DNA of 64,000 nucleotides from Rhynchonema sp. JSB1_4 (GCA_030248065.1 JASAMV010006819.1:1-64000), one strand, 5' to 3'. Positions 1 through 22,411 are shown, numbered from the stretch's first letter. Program-made: numbers and translations. Notes: generated by a model from the sequence alone, not told the origin.

Positions 1-1004
1 ATGCTAGAGTAAAAGGGTGCTTTAAAAAGGCTTGATTTTTTGGAGTGTTTCGTTTATTATTTATCACACATGGCGTTTCGCACAATGCTTTATATCTCGT
101 TCAACAGAAAAACGTCTGAGTATAAAACACTGAAAATATCTTCTATTGGATTACCTTGTGTTTCGCACAGCCCTGCCTCAAACTTTTTTCATTTTTTCTC
201 CTCCTGTAAAAATGTGTGGGCTCCGTGAAACATCACAAAGCAACGACTTGAAAATCTATTTCCTAAATCTGGGTTTCTGATACCTAGTCTTCATTTTCTG
301 AAAAAATGACTGCAAACAAACGCGGTCAACGATCAATTGTAGAGTCACTTTAAGTACTGGAAAAGTATTTGGGAAAAAAACGGTTTTTTTTCGAAAAAAA
401 AAACCGTTTTTTTTTCACGAAAAATAAAGAACGGTTCTTTATGACAGTATACGTGGGTATATAAGGCGTGGGTACCTTCGGATCCATAATCCGGAGCCGC
501 TGGTGATGGAACACATCGCGCCTGGCTCCATAATCCAAGCGAAGCCATGTACTGAAGGATTTTGAAAGGGACGTACCTGAAAGAGTTGGATTGGGTCGGA
601 GGGGAAGAGTAGATATGAAAGAGTTGGATTGGGTTGGAGACGATGTCATACTCGTTTTCAGCCCCATCGAAAACCCCTGGGTGGGTTTTCCAAGCGTTTC
701 CAGGCATTTTTCTATTGGGTCCGCTATACTCCAGGAGTGCCAAATACAGCCCCCCAACTTGGAATTCCCCGCTTGGGGGTCGTAATGTCAAGTTCTTGTA
801 TAAGACACCTGATGTACAACGTTTGTGGTTGAGTATATGATGACGTAGGTAAAGCCTTTATGGAAGATTTGTACCAGAGGTCGCAATCGGGCCGGGCACC
901 CCGGCCCGTGGTTTTTGGGGGTATTTCTGGGAACCAGTGTAGTTCCTGGTCCGGAGGGAGAACAGGCGGTACCCCCCTTTTTTCGGAGGGGGAACAGAAC
1001 AGAC
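1..1004. other. Gene-free 5' edge of window
   Basis: I see no convincing exon here. A perfect A/T hairpin at about 379-406 has a poly-T arm and a poly-A arm joined by CG and flanked by ACGG/CCGT, followed by a smaller AAGAACGGTTCTT palindrome. A GAGTTGGATTGGGT segment is directly repeated near 581 and 620. From about 880 the GGCCCG-rich sequence resembles the MITE that begins at 1005. Confidence 0.5.
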
Positions 1005-1925
1005 CAGAGGTGGGTGGGAATCGGGCCGGGTTACCTCGGCCCGGCCCGACGAGGTCCTGGGTAGGCATGGGGGCAATACCGATTTTTTGACCCAAGCCAA
1101 TACCCAATACCAGGGCCCACCCCCAATACCCAATACCTCAAATCGGACCCAACCCAATACCCAATACTCCGGTGGAGACCCAATACCCAATACCGACCCA
1201 ATATCACAAAATTCCAAAATTTTTGAAAAAAATAGGTCTGTTTTGGATTATTGATCGAATACTAGGTAAAATATGACTGAATTTTTCACATTCCTGAACA
1301 TTGCAGCTGAAAAATAGCGATTTCAAAAGCTGAAAAATTAAAAATTTTACAAAATTTCAGGGTCCTGGGGCGAAAAATGGGGCAAAACAGGGGTATTGGG
1401 TGGCACCCAATACCTGGCGAAGACCCAATCCAATACCCAATACCAGGGCCACACCCAATACCCAATACCTGGTATTGGGTATTGGGTATTATTGGGTACC
1501 CAATACCAGGTATTGGCTGGGTATTGGGTATTGGGCGGTATTGGGGTATTGGGTATTGCCCCCATGCCTAGTCCTGGGGTCGACAGTTCGGGCCGGGAAG
1601 TCCGGCCCGCCCCGGCCCGACATTGAAAAAAGTCGGCCCGGCGCGGCCCGGCCCGATTTCTTTCGGCCCGACTTTTTCTGATGATGTTTTGAAGAAAAAT
1701 TTTTGGTGCAAAAATTACAGTTTATTTGTTTTTAAAAGTACCTGAAAATTATAGAAGTCGGTCCTAAGCTGCTGAATCGCAAGAAATTTTGGCTAATTTA
1801 TCGGAAAAAGTCACGATTTTTTATTGAAATTCGATGATGTCGGGCGTTTTCGGGCCGATCATCCCGGCCCGGCCCGGCCCGACATTCCGAAAAGCCGGCC
1901 CGGCCCGGCCCGATTCCCACCTCTG
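1005..1925. mobile_element. hAT-type MITE with GGCCCG-rich subterminal arrays
   Basis: The ends form inverted repeats: CAGAGGTGGG at the left and CCCACCTCTG at the right, followed inward by AATCGGGCC-type sequence. A perfect 8-bp target duplication, GAACAGAC, lies at 997-1004 and 1926-1933. Eight-base duplications and CAG-type ends are characteristic of hAT transposons. The subterminal zones are reiterated CGGCCCGGCCCG. No transposase is present, so the copy is non-autonomous. A second MITE is inserted at 1062-1570. Confidence 0.85.
1062..1570. mobile_element. hAT-type MITE with ATTGGGT arrays, nested in the 1005-1925 element
   Basis: The terminal inverted repeats are TAGGCATGGGGGCAATACC and its complement, bounded by a perfect 8-bp duplication GTCCTGGG at 1054-1061 and 1571-1578. 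The interior next to both ends is an irregular array of the 7-mer CCCAATA (and its complement TATTGGG) at about 1080-1205 and 1390-1560. No open frame is supported. Being bracketed by its own duplication inside another MITE shows that it inserted later. Confidence 0.88.
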
Positions 1926-1933
1926 GAACAGAC

Positions 1934-2724
1934 GTACCCACCTGCAGGGTAGTACTTGGGGGGTCCCCTTTTTGATTTCCTCTATCTGTCGTCAACACTT
2001 ATGGGCAAATCTATCTATCGTCAACAAATTCTGGGAACAATCTATCTATCGTCAACACGTTTCGACCCCAAAATGGGTATTTTTGCCTCAAAATGGCTCA
2101 AAATCGGTATTTTTTGTCCCAAACAGGCAAAAAATCGCGCTAATATTTACACATTATTACCTACTTAGTACTCTATACTATACCTTGATTTTTGGCGACC
2201 CCCCCCCCACCATCTATCTATCGTCAACAAGTTTGGGTCGACCCCCCCCCCAGATTTCGGACTTGGGTCATCTAACTAATCGTGATCGTGAGAACAATAT
2301 TCAAAAACGCCCACTCTTGAGCAAACTTTGAGCCCACTTTTATACACTGTGTCGAAATATAATCAACAGACCATACCTTACTGAAAAATTTTGCATTTTG
2401 CAGTTTCGTCGAATTAGTCTGCCAGTTTCGGCTAATAGTTTTGTCATCAAATCATGTTGTCAAACGTCAAGTAAAGTCGTCGAACAAGCAATGATGCATG
2501 AGTTCCAAATGAGCGCGAACATAATACTTGTGATTTGACGACAATGACATGCATGATAACGTAACAGCAGCCGGTTTTGCCCGTTTCGGCCTGTTTTCAC
2601 AGACGGGCGAGGTGCCAGGCCTCGTCGGTGCGGTTTGACGACACCACTATAAGCCCCAGTTTCTTTGTGATCGTGAGACACCCTGTATCTGGGTTGCTTA
2701 TTTTACAGCAATGGTCTGACCGAC
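1934..2724. other. Upstream region of the thioredoxin reductase gene with repeat debris
   Basis: Four copies of a TCTATCTATCGTCAAC motif occur at about 1981, 2010, 2041 and 2213, probably subterminal repeats of another MITE. About 65 bases near 2575-2640 recur, inverted, near 63650-63715, centred on GGTGCCAGGCCTCGTCGG. A TTTTACAG splice-acceptor-like site lies at 2701-2708, so a non-coding first exon may exist further upstream. I cannot identify a promoter. Confidence 0.4.
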
Positions 2725-12706
<9,982 letters not shown>

Positions 12707-12883
12707 GCCTCGCTCGCAACTCATTGTGTCCGTGCAGCGTGTGTGTGTGTTCGTGTGTAGAGTTAAAGTTGTGGTCTTGAATGAAAAGTATGTTCTCTAC
12801 GTTTGTGGTGAGGCGATTGGGAACTTTTAGGTTCAGTCATTATGAAGAATAACTACAGACTGTCTTTGAAGGGTCACTCTAAT

Positions 12884-12942
12884 GAGGGTGCACCGTGATC
12901 CTGTGTCTCCAAGGTGCGACCTTTCACAATGGTGAAACCCTC
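12884..12942 (+). promoter_or_regulatory. SECIS element (selenocysteine insertion, 3' UTR)
   Basis: GAGGGT (12884-12889) pairs with ACCCTC (12937-12942) as the basal helix. The non-Watson-Crick quartet is formed by TGA at 12896-12898 (preceded by G) and TGA at 12933-12935. Twelve bases after the first TGA come the unpaired AA (12911-12912), followed by a mini-stem GGT-GCG-ACC (12913-12921), as in form 2 SECIS elements. The upper helix includes CC/GG and TGTG/CACA with a small bulge. It would recruit SBP2 and the Sec-specific elongation factor to decode the UGA at 12698-12700. The quartet strand reads GTGA rather than the usual ATGA. Confidence 0.87.
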
Positions 12943-14917
12943 TAGATATACATATAGTGACCGACATTTGTGTTCCCAGCGTGTCGCTCGGTAATTTTTG
13001 ATTCTGATTTCAAATCAAAATCGTTCGTCAAATACTTGACCCTATACAATACGCGCACACCGCTGCACTGAGTTGTTGAGCATATGTTTGTCATGTTGTC
13101 AGAATGCATTGGCTTGGTTGGCACTGGTCAGCACTCGCATTTCGCAAACTTTTTGTCCATGTTTTTCACTTGAGATTGGATCGAACCTGCTTGGATCATG
13201 TGACGTCAAGGATATCCTCATTTATTGATGGTTTTAATCGTACACTACGCTTACGCCGGTCAGAATCAGAATGATCAGTAAACATGGGAACATTCAGAAG
13301 AATTTTAAAAAAAGTATATCACGTCAGTCACCGAGACAGATCCGATCCGATCACCAAGTTTGACATCAGCCTTTCTTCCTGTCAAAACTAATCTTCCCAC
13401 AGTGCGGTCCAGTGCCAACTTCTGTGACGAGCTGTTTAGCACAAGCTCAGTTTGGGCAGCTACGGCTCTGATGTTAATGGTCAATTGCTTCTGCGTGTTT
13501 TCTTGTGTAACGTTGGGTTGCACGTGTTCCAGAGCTGATCTTCTTTTTGAAAAACAAATAGTTCAAACTATGTACGAACGCATAACTTCTTGTAACTTAG
13601 GTTTTCATTAGGGTTTAATTCTGTATATATATTACAGTTAAAAGTTACTTTGCCTTGTGTAATCACTCAGTGCTCTTCAGTCAATAATATAATTTTGCAT
13701 GGAATTGGATCGACTTTCGCTTTGTGTGTCCTTGGTCAAATTCTGGATTCTTTCGTTTTCTAGCTTTTTAGCCATTTCGGGTATACCACTTTTACACTCC
13801 AGTGAAATTTCAAACAAAAATATATTCGGCTCAGCTGAACTGTAGGTTCTTAGCATGTTTCTCTTATTTTCGAAGCAGCGAGGCTTTGTTTGCCACAAGG
13901 TGTATTATATCTAAGAAAGATGATAATCATTTCGTTCGTTCTCATGTGTGTCCTACATAGTATGCCAGTGACTAAAACTGTTATTTTTAGTCAATTTTAT
14001 TATGTTTCTTGCATCGCCTAGTCACGCACCGCACATTGCTTGGTCGTGATTGTTTGTTCGTGTTTGATTGTCTTTTTAGATAAACTAATGTTGCTTGCGC
14101 TCTTTCGAGTTCGTGTTTTTTTTAATTCTTATGTCCCATCTCGCAGCGCAGCTAGGCTGTGTGGGTACTCCTGTGGCAGTACACAAATAGTCATGTTCGG
14201 AAAGTTGTCGTATGTTATCAAAAAATGAATTCTAATCAGTCAGACATATCAGCCTGTGAAACATCAATCAGCTATGATGTGCAAGCACACATACAATCAT
14301 GGCAAGTCACGACAGATAAACGTGAGCACCCGTTTATATGCGTGTGTCACCCGCGTTCCATGTGAGAACCAACAACTAGTGTGTGCTCTGAGAAAGAATA
14401 TCTTTCTAAATTCAATTTCAACCTAAACAAATAAACGCGCTTGCGCTGTGTTGCAAACCTTATATATGCTCATGATCCGTTGCCCTCCGTGTGATGATTG
14501 CGTAATAAAATGCGAGATCCATAGACGTGCACATTCGCATTCCTGCATGACGAAAAAATTGGAACCTGAAAAAGGGTTTAATAAAAATGCGTGTTGTTTC
14601 AAGACATTTATCCGGTTATGTTTACCTTGAACGTCAGGCAATTCGTTATCCGAGCCACATAGCGACAATACTCGAGCGCAGAATATCACTTAATTAATGC
14701 ATTAAGTTTTGTCTTGTACGACTACCTTGCAGCAGTGGACGGGGGTCTGTGCGACCGTCCGCGGATTATCTTTGGCACCAGGCATCAATATCCCAATCCA
14801 AAGCAAACGAAGCTCCCGCGGCCGCGACTGAATGCTCCGAATTTCTGAGATTGGCGGCCTCCGGTTTTGGGTACCACCTTTGTATAACTTATACACTACT
14901 ATAACACTGGCCGTGAC
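12943..14917. other. Intergenic, mostly unassigned
   Basis: I see no recognisable gene. About 75 bases near 14472-14545 (TGTGATGATTGCGTAAT core) recur near 20795-20880 and mark an interspersed repeat. A GC-rich stretch at 14725-14880 is open in more than one frame but I could not assign it. ATGTTTCA occurs (inverted) at 14257-14264. No clear poly(A) signal for the reductase was pinned down. Confidence 0.4.
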
Positions 14918-15512
14918 CAGGGTTGAAAAAGTTTAACTAACGGCCTTTTTTAATTTTTTTGATTATTTTTTAGGAAAATTTTTTTTATCAAAAAAAGTGT
15001 TGCAAACGATATTTCAGGATAAATGAAATCGATACAAAATATTTTTTATATTGATGTTGATGTTGACTAATGATGTAACTCCAATGTATTCTAGCATGCC
15101 AGACAACATATTTTAATGCATCTGATGCCGTATGAGTGATATACGACCATCAAAATGTCGATTACAGCACAAATCTTGCATGTCAGATCGACTGTGTACA
15201 CTCCGATTTTGCACCAGACCTGCATTAGCATACAGTGCGACATTATATACATAGGTCCCACATCACAACAAAAGACCGTCCCCGCACATCCCTGTGCAAG
15301 TTTGAGTGAAATACAGGGCGCCACAGGCGCGATTTTGGAAAAAAATGTCTCGTCCACAGAAAAAAGTGCCAATTTTTCGCCTCGAAAAAGGCCATATTTG
15401 GACATTTCAAGCCATTTTGGGAAACCTTTTTTTATCAAAAAAAGCAAAATCTGATTTTCAAAACAAATTGTTTATATTTTTTTAATTAACAACTTTTTTT
15501 GGAACAACCCTG
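14918..15512 (-). mobile_element. hAT-type non-autonomous element (CAGGGTTG family)
   Basis: The ends are CAGGGTTGAAAAA and the complement CAACCCTG, with a perfect 8-bp duplication GCCGTGAC at 14910-14917 and 15513-15520. It is the reverse orientation of the elements at 32820-34834 and 54494-55145, sharing ATCGATTTCATTTATCCTGA and AAATGGCCTTTTTCGAG-type blocks. It is A/T-rich at both ends and encodes no transposase. Confidence 0.88.
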
Positions 15513-15734
15513 GCCGTGACAATAAGACAAACGGATTGCGCGGGTTTTGGGGTTGAACCTTAATCTGATAAAAAAATGAAAATCATCCAGCTTGGCTATA
15601 TGTGAGTGCACCTGGCCCTGGGCTGGATGGCGCACAACCAGCCACCCCGGTGGTTTTAGCGCATAATACCGCGCACGGATCCGAAAGCTCACCCGAACGA
15701 GAGCAACAACTTATTTGCCCGGTATGGGTGACCA

Positions 15735-16010
15735 TCCATACCTCAAACGCCTCTCCCCGCTCCATCTGGAGCCCCTGGTTTTACCGGCGTGTTATCAATG
15801 ACCTGGTCTTGGTGCACAAAATTATTTCCGGCCTTATACAAGGGGTTGCAAGCAGCGATTTCGCCATCTCACCCTCCCATCCTTTCCGCGGCCACTGCCA
15901 TCAGCTGAGTCGAATGAAGGGGTCCGGGTCGGGCTTTGAGAAGTTCTGGAGATTTTGTTTTTGTTCGAGTGTTGCCGGGCGACTTTTCTCCGGATTGGAT
16001 ATTGTATGCG
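15735..16010 (+). pseudogene. LINE reverse-transcriptase C-terminal fragment
   Basis: A frame reads SIWSPWFYRRVINDL, then VHKIISGL, FRGHCHQL and FCFCSSVAGRLFSGLD. This order matches the C-terminal tail of non-LTR retrotransposon reverse transcriptases (RR-x-DL, then KI-x-GL, R-G-H, and F-S-x-R-V-x-x-L-W). No polymerase core is present upstream, so it is a 5'-truncated remnant. The GC-rich 15600-15735 stretch in the same frame may belong to it. Confidence 0.6.
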
Positions 16011-16156
16011 TATATTTTTTATCATACCCCGTTGGGGCTGCGTGTATGTATATGCTATGGAGGTAATTATCGTGGTGTGTGGCTCATTTCGGATCTTGTA
16101 ATTTGTTTCGTGTGTATACAACGGGGGTTTAAATTCCTCAAAAGACAAAAGAAACA

Positions 16157-16337
16157 TATACTCTGGCAATTCTTTTGGGAGAAACTATTCAACCGCGTTG
16201 CCTGATCCGTAAAGCACGTTATGCGTGCACTGGCTACAGAAGTCACGTGACCGCTATAGCCAGTGCACGCATCATGCGCTTTACGGATCAGGCAACGCGG
16301 TTGAAAAGTTTCTCCCAAAAGAATTGTCGGAGTATAC
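16157..16337. mobile_element. Near-perfect palindromic MITE
   Basis: ATACTC and CAATTCTTTTGGGAGAAACT on the left mirror AGTTTCTCCCAAAAGAATTG and GAGTATAC on the right, with long arms including AACCGCGTTGCCTGATCCGT. The loop is about 20 bases and contains TCACGTGA. It lies just beyond the 3' end of the metallo-beta-lactamase gene. Confidence 0.82.
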
Positions 16338-16488
16338 TTGACTTCGAGCCTTCATGCAACAAGAATGTGACCTTCGCAATCATGAACAACAAAATTTGTT
16401 GTACAAATACATAACTTCTTATGTCATCTCTCACGGGCACAAAAAATAAAATATCGGCAATTATTTTATTATTATATTATTATGCACA

Positions 16489-19400
16489 TTATGCGATTTG
16501 ATTTACTTTATTCACATACTTCACTAGATCACCGATAGATTGTGGCTTGATGGTGCCTTGTGATATCGAAGCTCGATCCGGCGCTAAGCCGACGGCGCGG
16601 CAGCTAAACAACAAGAAAATAAAATTCTTATTTCTCGAATTATTGTGCCAGAGTCTGATATTGTCGCGCGGCAACTATATATGGGAAAATCCATCCTAAA
16701 GCTTTCCAAAATGGCAAAGCACATCTATCTCTGCAGATTTATGTTTTTTTTTTCAAAACATTTCTGCCGATAACACGCCCACGGAGTTGATACAACCTGA
16801 CCGTGACAAGCAGAAGTGTTGTGGACAAGTGCAAACGGAGATTTGTGACCTGTGTAGCAAGATGTGCGCTGCATTCAGGAATAATTTTAGATGGATTCTC
16901 AAAACTTCATCGTGCGACCATGACTAAAAGATAAATTTGAATCGAAATTTGCGTATACAAACCCGTTTAGCTGGCTGAGGGCAACTTCTAGTGAAGTGCG
17001 AGTGTCGAATTTCGGGGGCGCCGGAACTTGCACCCCGAGGTATTGTGACAGAGCGTTCGGAACGGATGGAGTTTTTTCTTGGTTGCCTAAAGAAAGATGG
17101 TCAGCACCAAAACTTTACGGTCTCTCATAGTGTATTTGAGACCTTCTAGACAAAAAAAACAGGAAAAGCGCAGTACCATCTGATTCTTTGCTCTCCACCG
17201 GATTCTTCTTCAGAAAATGGAATCTGTCCTTCTTCTTGCCGCAATTGTTCGCCCACGCTTCTCGTATCATTTTCTCTCGCTTTGTGTTTGGCACCGAGCC
17301 AACCATAAGGCGAAGACTGAAAACACCAATTCTAGATCGACTTTGTGGATGTTTTCTGATTCTAACCAGTAAATGTGGCAAAAACCTGAAGTCACGTGAC
17401 TCGTAGATGCTGCCAACAATGCGTCCTTTCACTGGACGGCTAGCGGCGCGCTCTTTGATAACCTGTGAAACATTGAGTACCGTTGTTTTACACCTAAAGC
17501 TTTAATTTTCCGCTTGGACCCCGGGGGCTCTCGTTAGATTTATCACTCGCATAGGACCCAGTGCAAGGCGGCAACTTTTCAACCAACAGTACATAGACTG
17601 GCCAAATCGCAGTATCAGTGACCAACATATATAGTACGTAACAATGCGCTCAAAATTATAGGCCGGTGTTGAGTCTGATTATGCTCCTCTAAGCAACCAG
17701 CTCACGTACGGGTTCAAAATAGACCAACCGACGATAATAATGCCTCAAAGTCCTCCAACACCGGAAACCACGGCAGACTCGAGTCAACATGCCCGCAGCT
17801 GAGTCGAATGTCGAGCGGATCGTTGGGCTGGGATCTGATGAACTCAAGTAGGCGACGACACGAACGTAGGTAGGTCCTGAGGGTGAATTGCACCAGCTAT
17901 ATTATGATGTTTCATTTATAAAAAAAGGTGTGTGCCTGAAAAGATAGATGACAAAGCAATCAATCGTGGGCTGCTGCACTGCGCGGGCCGATACCTTTCC
18001 GTGCACAGAAATATTTCCGTGAAGCGGAAATGAGTGAAATAATTTTTTGTGGAGATTATTTTGCCGTGAACCTGCTGAATGTCCGCCCTTACGAAAAGTT
18101 GGACACTTTGTGCGCAGCATGGGCACTACACACCTCACTAAGATAATAGCTGACCAAAAAACACACCTCAATTTGCAATGTTCCGACACGGCCAGGATAT
18201 GTTTCCATCGATAAATAAAGTCACCCACAAAAAGTCGTCGATCGGCCGCATACCATAAACAGAGTGAATCACGTGTGTGGCCTGAATTAGCAAGGCAGAG
18301 GTCCATAAATATGTATGATGATTTTCTCTTCTTTTCCATTTCCACTTGTTTTTTTTTACCTGGAGTCAGCAGCACTTGCAGATAGTTGTCGGGCTCGGTA
18401 CCCAGCACGATTTTGTCGTTGTGTTTCAGCCACCTGAAACGATAGGAAAAAGGGCACTTCACCGTCGTTTTTGTTCGAAAATGTCTCAAAATTGACAGAA
18501 AGGTGCTGCAAAAATATGGTTGAATATCATCACTTCAACTATTCAGAAGAGTCAATCGGCATCCCAGCTTCCCCCGGTCCCATTTTATCCAAAATCCATT
18601 TTCAGTTACCCACTTGCCACCACCTACTGTTGATTCATTGATTATTTACAATTTCAAAAGTCCACCACCCAAACATGTATTCCGATAATACCTGGTCGGG
18701 AAGTACTGTTGCATGACATGTCCATGCATCCATGCCATTGTTTCGTGCATGTCCAACGTCACAGTGTGGTCATAGCTGCTCGCACACAGGTCACGCACAC
18801 CATTGGCCAGCTTGCCATCCTCCGTGCTGAAGAACATGTTGCCACCTGGAATGGAGGAAGTGGAAAGACCTGCCGTCAGCAAATAATGGAAAGGTTTGAA
18901 GTGAACTGAATTGTACTTGTCCATAAATTTTCACACGTCAAGGAGCACATGTGTTTTGGGAGATTAGTGGCATCAGTCTGCCGCGTACATGCCGAAATAC
19001 TCGTTGCATAGAGTCACGTGACCAAGTCAAAAACCAGTCCGATCAACCAAAGCTCGGCATCGACATTTGATTGTCTAACAATAACTTCTAACGGAATCCT
19101 GCGCCGGCCACCCTGTACCTACCGACATGTTCAAAGTGATTGTGCGTGTTGATAATGATCAACTCCCTTGAGTCCAGTTGGTCACGGAACGTCAGGCCAA
19201 GATAGTCCCTGAAGCGAAAAAGCATCCTTCGTTTTTTTTTTCTGTTTGAAAATCAGTAAAACATGCGCGGCGAAACTGGAAAGTAGTCAGTATAGCAGCA
19301 TGGCTAGTTTTCGTCTATTTTGAAGGGTTGCATGAAGAACAACCTATGAGTGTTCTGAACATGATGGCGTATGTGTAGGGGTGTGCGTGCACGCTTCTGA

Positions 19401-20297
19401 ACTGTAGTCTCTGCGAGTAAAGCCTTCCCAGTTGAATACCGGACAATCAAAGTTGAAGTCGGCCGTATTGGTAATGTGTTCGTATGAAGGACAGTTCGAT
19501 GTGATATGAAAAATATTTGAATTTCTTCGTTGTGAAACATCATCAGGCTGGATTTAGTGATATTCGTCCACACCTTATGTATTAAAACAGGACATGCGCT
19601 GGTGTGGGGGAGATGTGACTGGTTTTTGCTGCCGTTCGTCGTAGCAGCTCTCAATTGGGAAGACAACCATCAAGTTATGTAGGTAATACGAAGTCTTGGG
19701 GCACGAAACAAAGTTAGGTAAATTGTGCACATGTTTTTTGCCGCAACTTCTCCACGCACCGCAGGTCGCCTGAGCCGCATCCAGTATCGATGAGCACGTT
19801 GTAATGATTGCTGGTAATCAAATACATTATCGGATGTTCGTCATCCGGGTCGCGCTCCACGATCTTGTAGACAGTCGACGATACTCGCCCTGAATTATCA
19901 GGGTCAACTGTCTGAATTGTCCAGATGGGTCAACAAGTTTGTTCTGGTTGTTGTAGTTGTGTTACGCAGCAGACAGGTGCCAGTAAGAATCGCTGAGGGT
20001 AAAAAATTCGTGCCATGTATAATAAATTGTATCAGCATCGCCCCGTAAGATACCCTTGATTTATCAGTTGTATGAGGTCACGTGAAGTGGAGTCCAATTC
20101 AGATATTAAAACTCGAATCAGTGATTGGGTGCTCATGCTATCAAATCACCTGCGAAGGCCAAAATGCAATCACTGTAATTAAGGCATAAAGTGGAAAGCA
20201 TCCAACCTTGGTAAATGGTCTCGCGGACGGGCTCACACGCAAACGGGAACACCTTGTATCCGTAAACAGGGTGGCTTTTCTTCTTTGCTGCCGCCAT
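16489..20297 (-). CDS. Metallo-beta-lactamase-fold hydrolase, 417 residues
   Basis: Eleven exons chain in phase on the minus strand: 20297-20207, 19889-19760, 19208-19123, 18845-18692, 18433-18360, 18281-18167, 17876-17729, 17462-17386, 17316-17177, 17086-16963 and 16603-16489. All introns are GT-AG, and the total of 1254 nt ends in TAA with an AATAAA just after it. Metal ligands expected in the fold are visible: THNHFEH (His96, His98, Glu100, His101), PGHTRDS (His180), VGD (Asp199) and CGH (His246). These enzymes use two metal ions to hydrolyse thioesters, lactones or phosphodiesters; the substrate cannot be told here. The HxHxDH aspartate is glutamate. The last 140 residues form a basic extension I do not recognise. 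The ATG sits in ATGGCGGC. Least certain are exons 8-11; an unspliced exon 7 would stop after SSVGLF. Confidence 0.86.
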
Positions 20298-21688
20298 ATT
20301 ATGTTTAGTGACAGGTTTGCGCGGATTATAGTTGGGTTATTTATGTAAGTGAGCCCTGTTTATTCATCACACTTTGCGCTGAAATGTGCCCCATGCAAAG
20401 TGGAAGAAAGGTTGCAATTTCAAGTAATGCGTTTGTAAGCTGCACAAATGTATATGTGTGGTTCTGCAAATGCCCTGTTGACTTACCGTCATTCCTGACG
20501 TGCATTCAGACCCAACAGTGCGCGGTGGTTTCCATGCTGCTGAGAAGCCGCATACTTACAAAGGTTGACCCGACCGCGCCCACATGCAATATCTATTGTT
20601 TATTTGAAATGCATGAGAAATGCATACGTGTACAGCACCGGGAATGCATAAAATTGAAAAAGGAAAAAAGCAGCATTATCCGCGATAAATGATGCCAACC
20701 CCGTATTCAGTAGTCATAAAACAGGAGTGGGTCCGAAATTTGCAGCAAATACAATTCTCGTGATGCAGCTTTTAGAACAGAACCCAAAATGTATTGGCCC
20801 CAATGTGATGATTGCGTAATTTTACGCGACAAGCATGATCCTGTCCATATTCGTGCATCCGAGCGTAATATATAATTCAATTAATGCGCTGTGGCTGGGG
20901 CTTCTAATATACGTAGTTATTTGTTCGACGGCTTAATCGAGTTCGTTGCCGGAAGTATGGATCGTGAGCAACACGCGGCATGCATGGCCCCCTACTACTG
21001 TCTGTGAGCATACGAAACATTGCTGAGCGAAGATTGGCGCTTATTCGGAAAATGTTCCGAATAAGCCCCCACTGGGGAGTTATTCGGAGGGGAGGACTTA
21101 TTATTGGCATTCTCCGGTGACACACTGTTTTCCCAATAAAAATGATGGCATTTTTTTTCGAAAATTACGTGCGCAAACAAACGAATTGATCGGACCAGGA
21201 AGGTTGTGCCAAGTCAATCGCAAGAGTATGGCGGTGATTGATGTTTGGTTTGATCAGCCGCGCAAATCAACGATGTATTGTGTTCGCGCTGATTTCTCGT
21301 CTTTATGTTGCAAACAATAATATTAAAAAAATTAATGGGTGTTTGATTTTGTTTTCTGTATGAAATCATAAGCTATGTATGCAGCAAAGGATACCGAGAG
21401 TACTGTCCATAAAAAAACAAGCTGTATACGAATTAGGGGTGCGTGCACACTTTTATCGTCGTGGGTTTGTCATGTTGGTGTATTGTTCTAGATAAAAACA
21501 CAATAAAAATAAATAAATAAATAAAAGAACAAACTAACCATATCCAGGTGGACCAATCCCTCATAAATTACTCCAATGGAAACCATTGTTTGGTACAACC
21601 ATGAAAGTTTTCTGTCGGTGTCTGCTTCTGCGTGAGTGAGTGCAACACAGTGAGGTTAGCTGAGTACTTGTTCTGAAACACCACAGTA
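20298..21688. repeat. Intergenic repeats between the hydrolase gene and a hAT element
   Basis: The segment 20627-20780 (GTACAGCACCGGGAAT start) recurs at 26968-27130, an interspersed family. About 21030-21120 holds TTATTCGGA and GGCATTCTCCGGTGA blocks that also appear near 45850-45900 and 46385-46470, a third family. I see no gene in this stretch. Confidence 0.55.
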
Positions 21689-22411
21689 CAGGGTTGGAAA
21701 AAAAATTTTTTTTTAAACATGTTTTTTTTTTTTTTTAAAAAAATTTTTTTTTTAAAAAAAAAATATATTTTTTAAAAAGCCTGAGATTCGGGGAAATTTT
21801 ACCAAATTTGCCTAAAAAACGCGCAAAATCGCGAAAAAATACAACTTTAATTGACAAGTCACTTTTGTGACTTGGTTTGCATCACTTATCAACGGTGTTT
21901 ACGTCATTTCGGTACGATCCAACAGTCTGTGCTTGATATGGACCGATGATTGCTGCTCTGTGGTATCGGACACAACAGTTTGTGGCCGAATAAGCAAGAT
22001 TCACTCATAAACCACACAGAATTGAGAATATAAGCTGCAGAAATACTTGTCGGGCAGCTGAATCAGTCGTATATGACCGACCCGATGGGGTATGACATCA
22101 AAGTACCATGTAGGTACATGCATACTGTGTTCCATGTACCAAGGGAAGGTATAATAACATCATTTGGGGTATCTTAGGTACCAAATACATGCCCCAAAGG
22201 TGATTTTGTGAAGAAAATTTTTCGACCCTTGAGAAAAAATGACAAAAAATAACCCCCAAAAAGGCCATTTTTGGACGTTTTAGAACATTTTGTTCCCCCG
22301 AAAATTTTTAAAAAAAAATTTTATTTTTTAAAAATTTTTTTCAAGAACCTTTTTTTTTAAAAAAAAAATTTTTTTTTTAAAAAAAAAAAATTTTTTTTTT
22401 GCCCAACACTG
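21689..22411. mobile_element. hAT-type MITE with A/T-only subterminal zones
   Basis: The element begins CAGGGTTGG and ends CCCAACACTG, with a perfect 8-bp duplication CCACAGTA at 21681-21688 and 22412-22419. About 100 bases inside each end are alternating poly-A and poly-T blocks that would fold back. The core has no coding frame. Confidence 0.86.

Noticed and set aside
345..791. Overlapping 135-148 codon frames on the minus strand
   Set aside because: They include the poly-A/poly-T hairpin and low-complexity sequence and overlap each other in different frames.
14725..14896. GC-rich stretch open in two or three frames, possible exon (DRPRIIFGTRHQYPNP in one frame)
   Set aside because: No partner exon, conserved domain or consistent splice sites were found; kept only as unassigned sequence.
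17177..17316. VGSVPN and REKMIREAW resembling the start of beta-1,3-galactosyltransferases
   Set aside because: The exon is in phase with the metallo-beta-lactamase exons on both sides, and no DxD or later galactosyltransferase motif follows.
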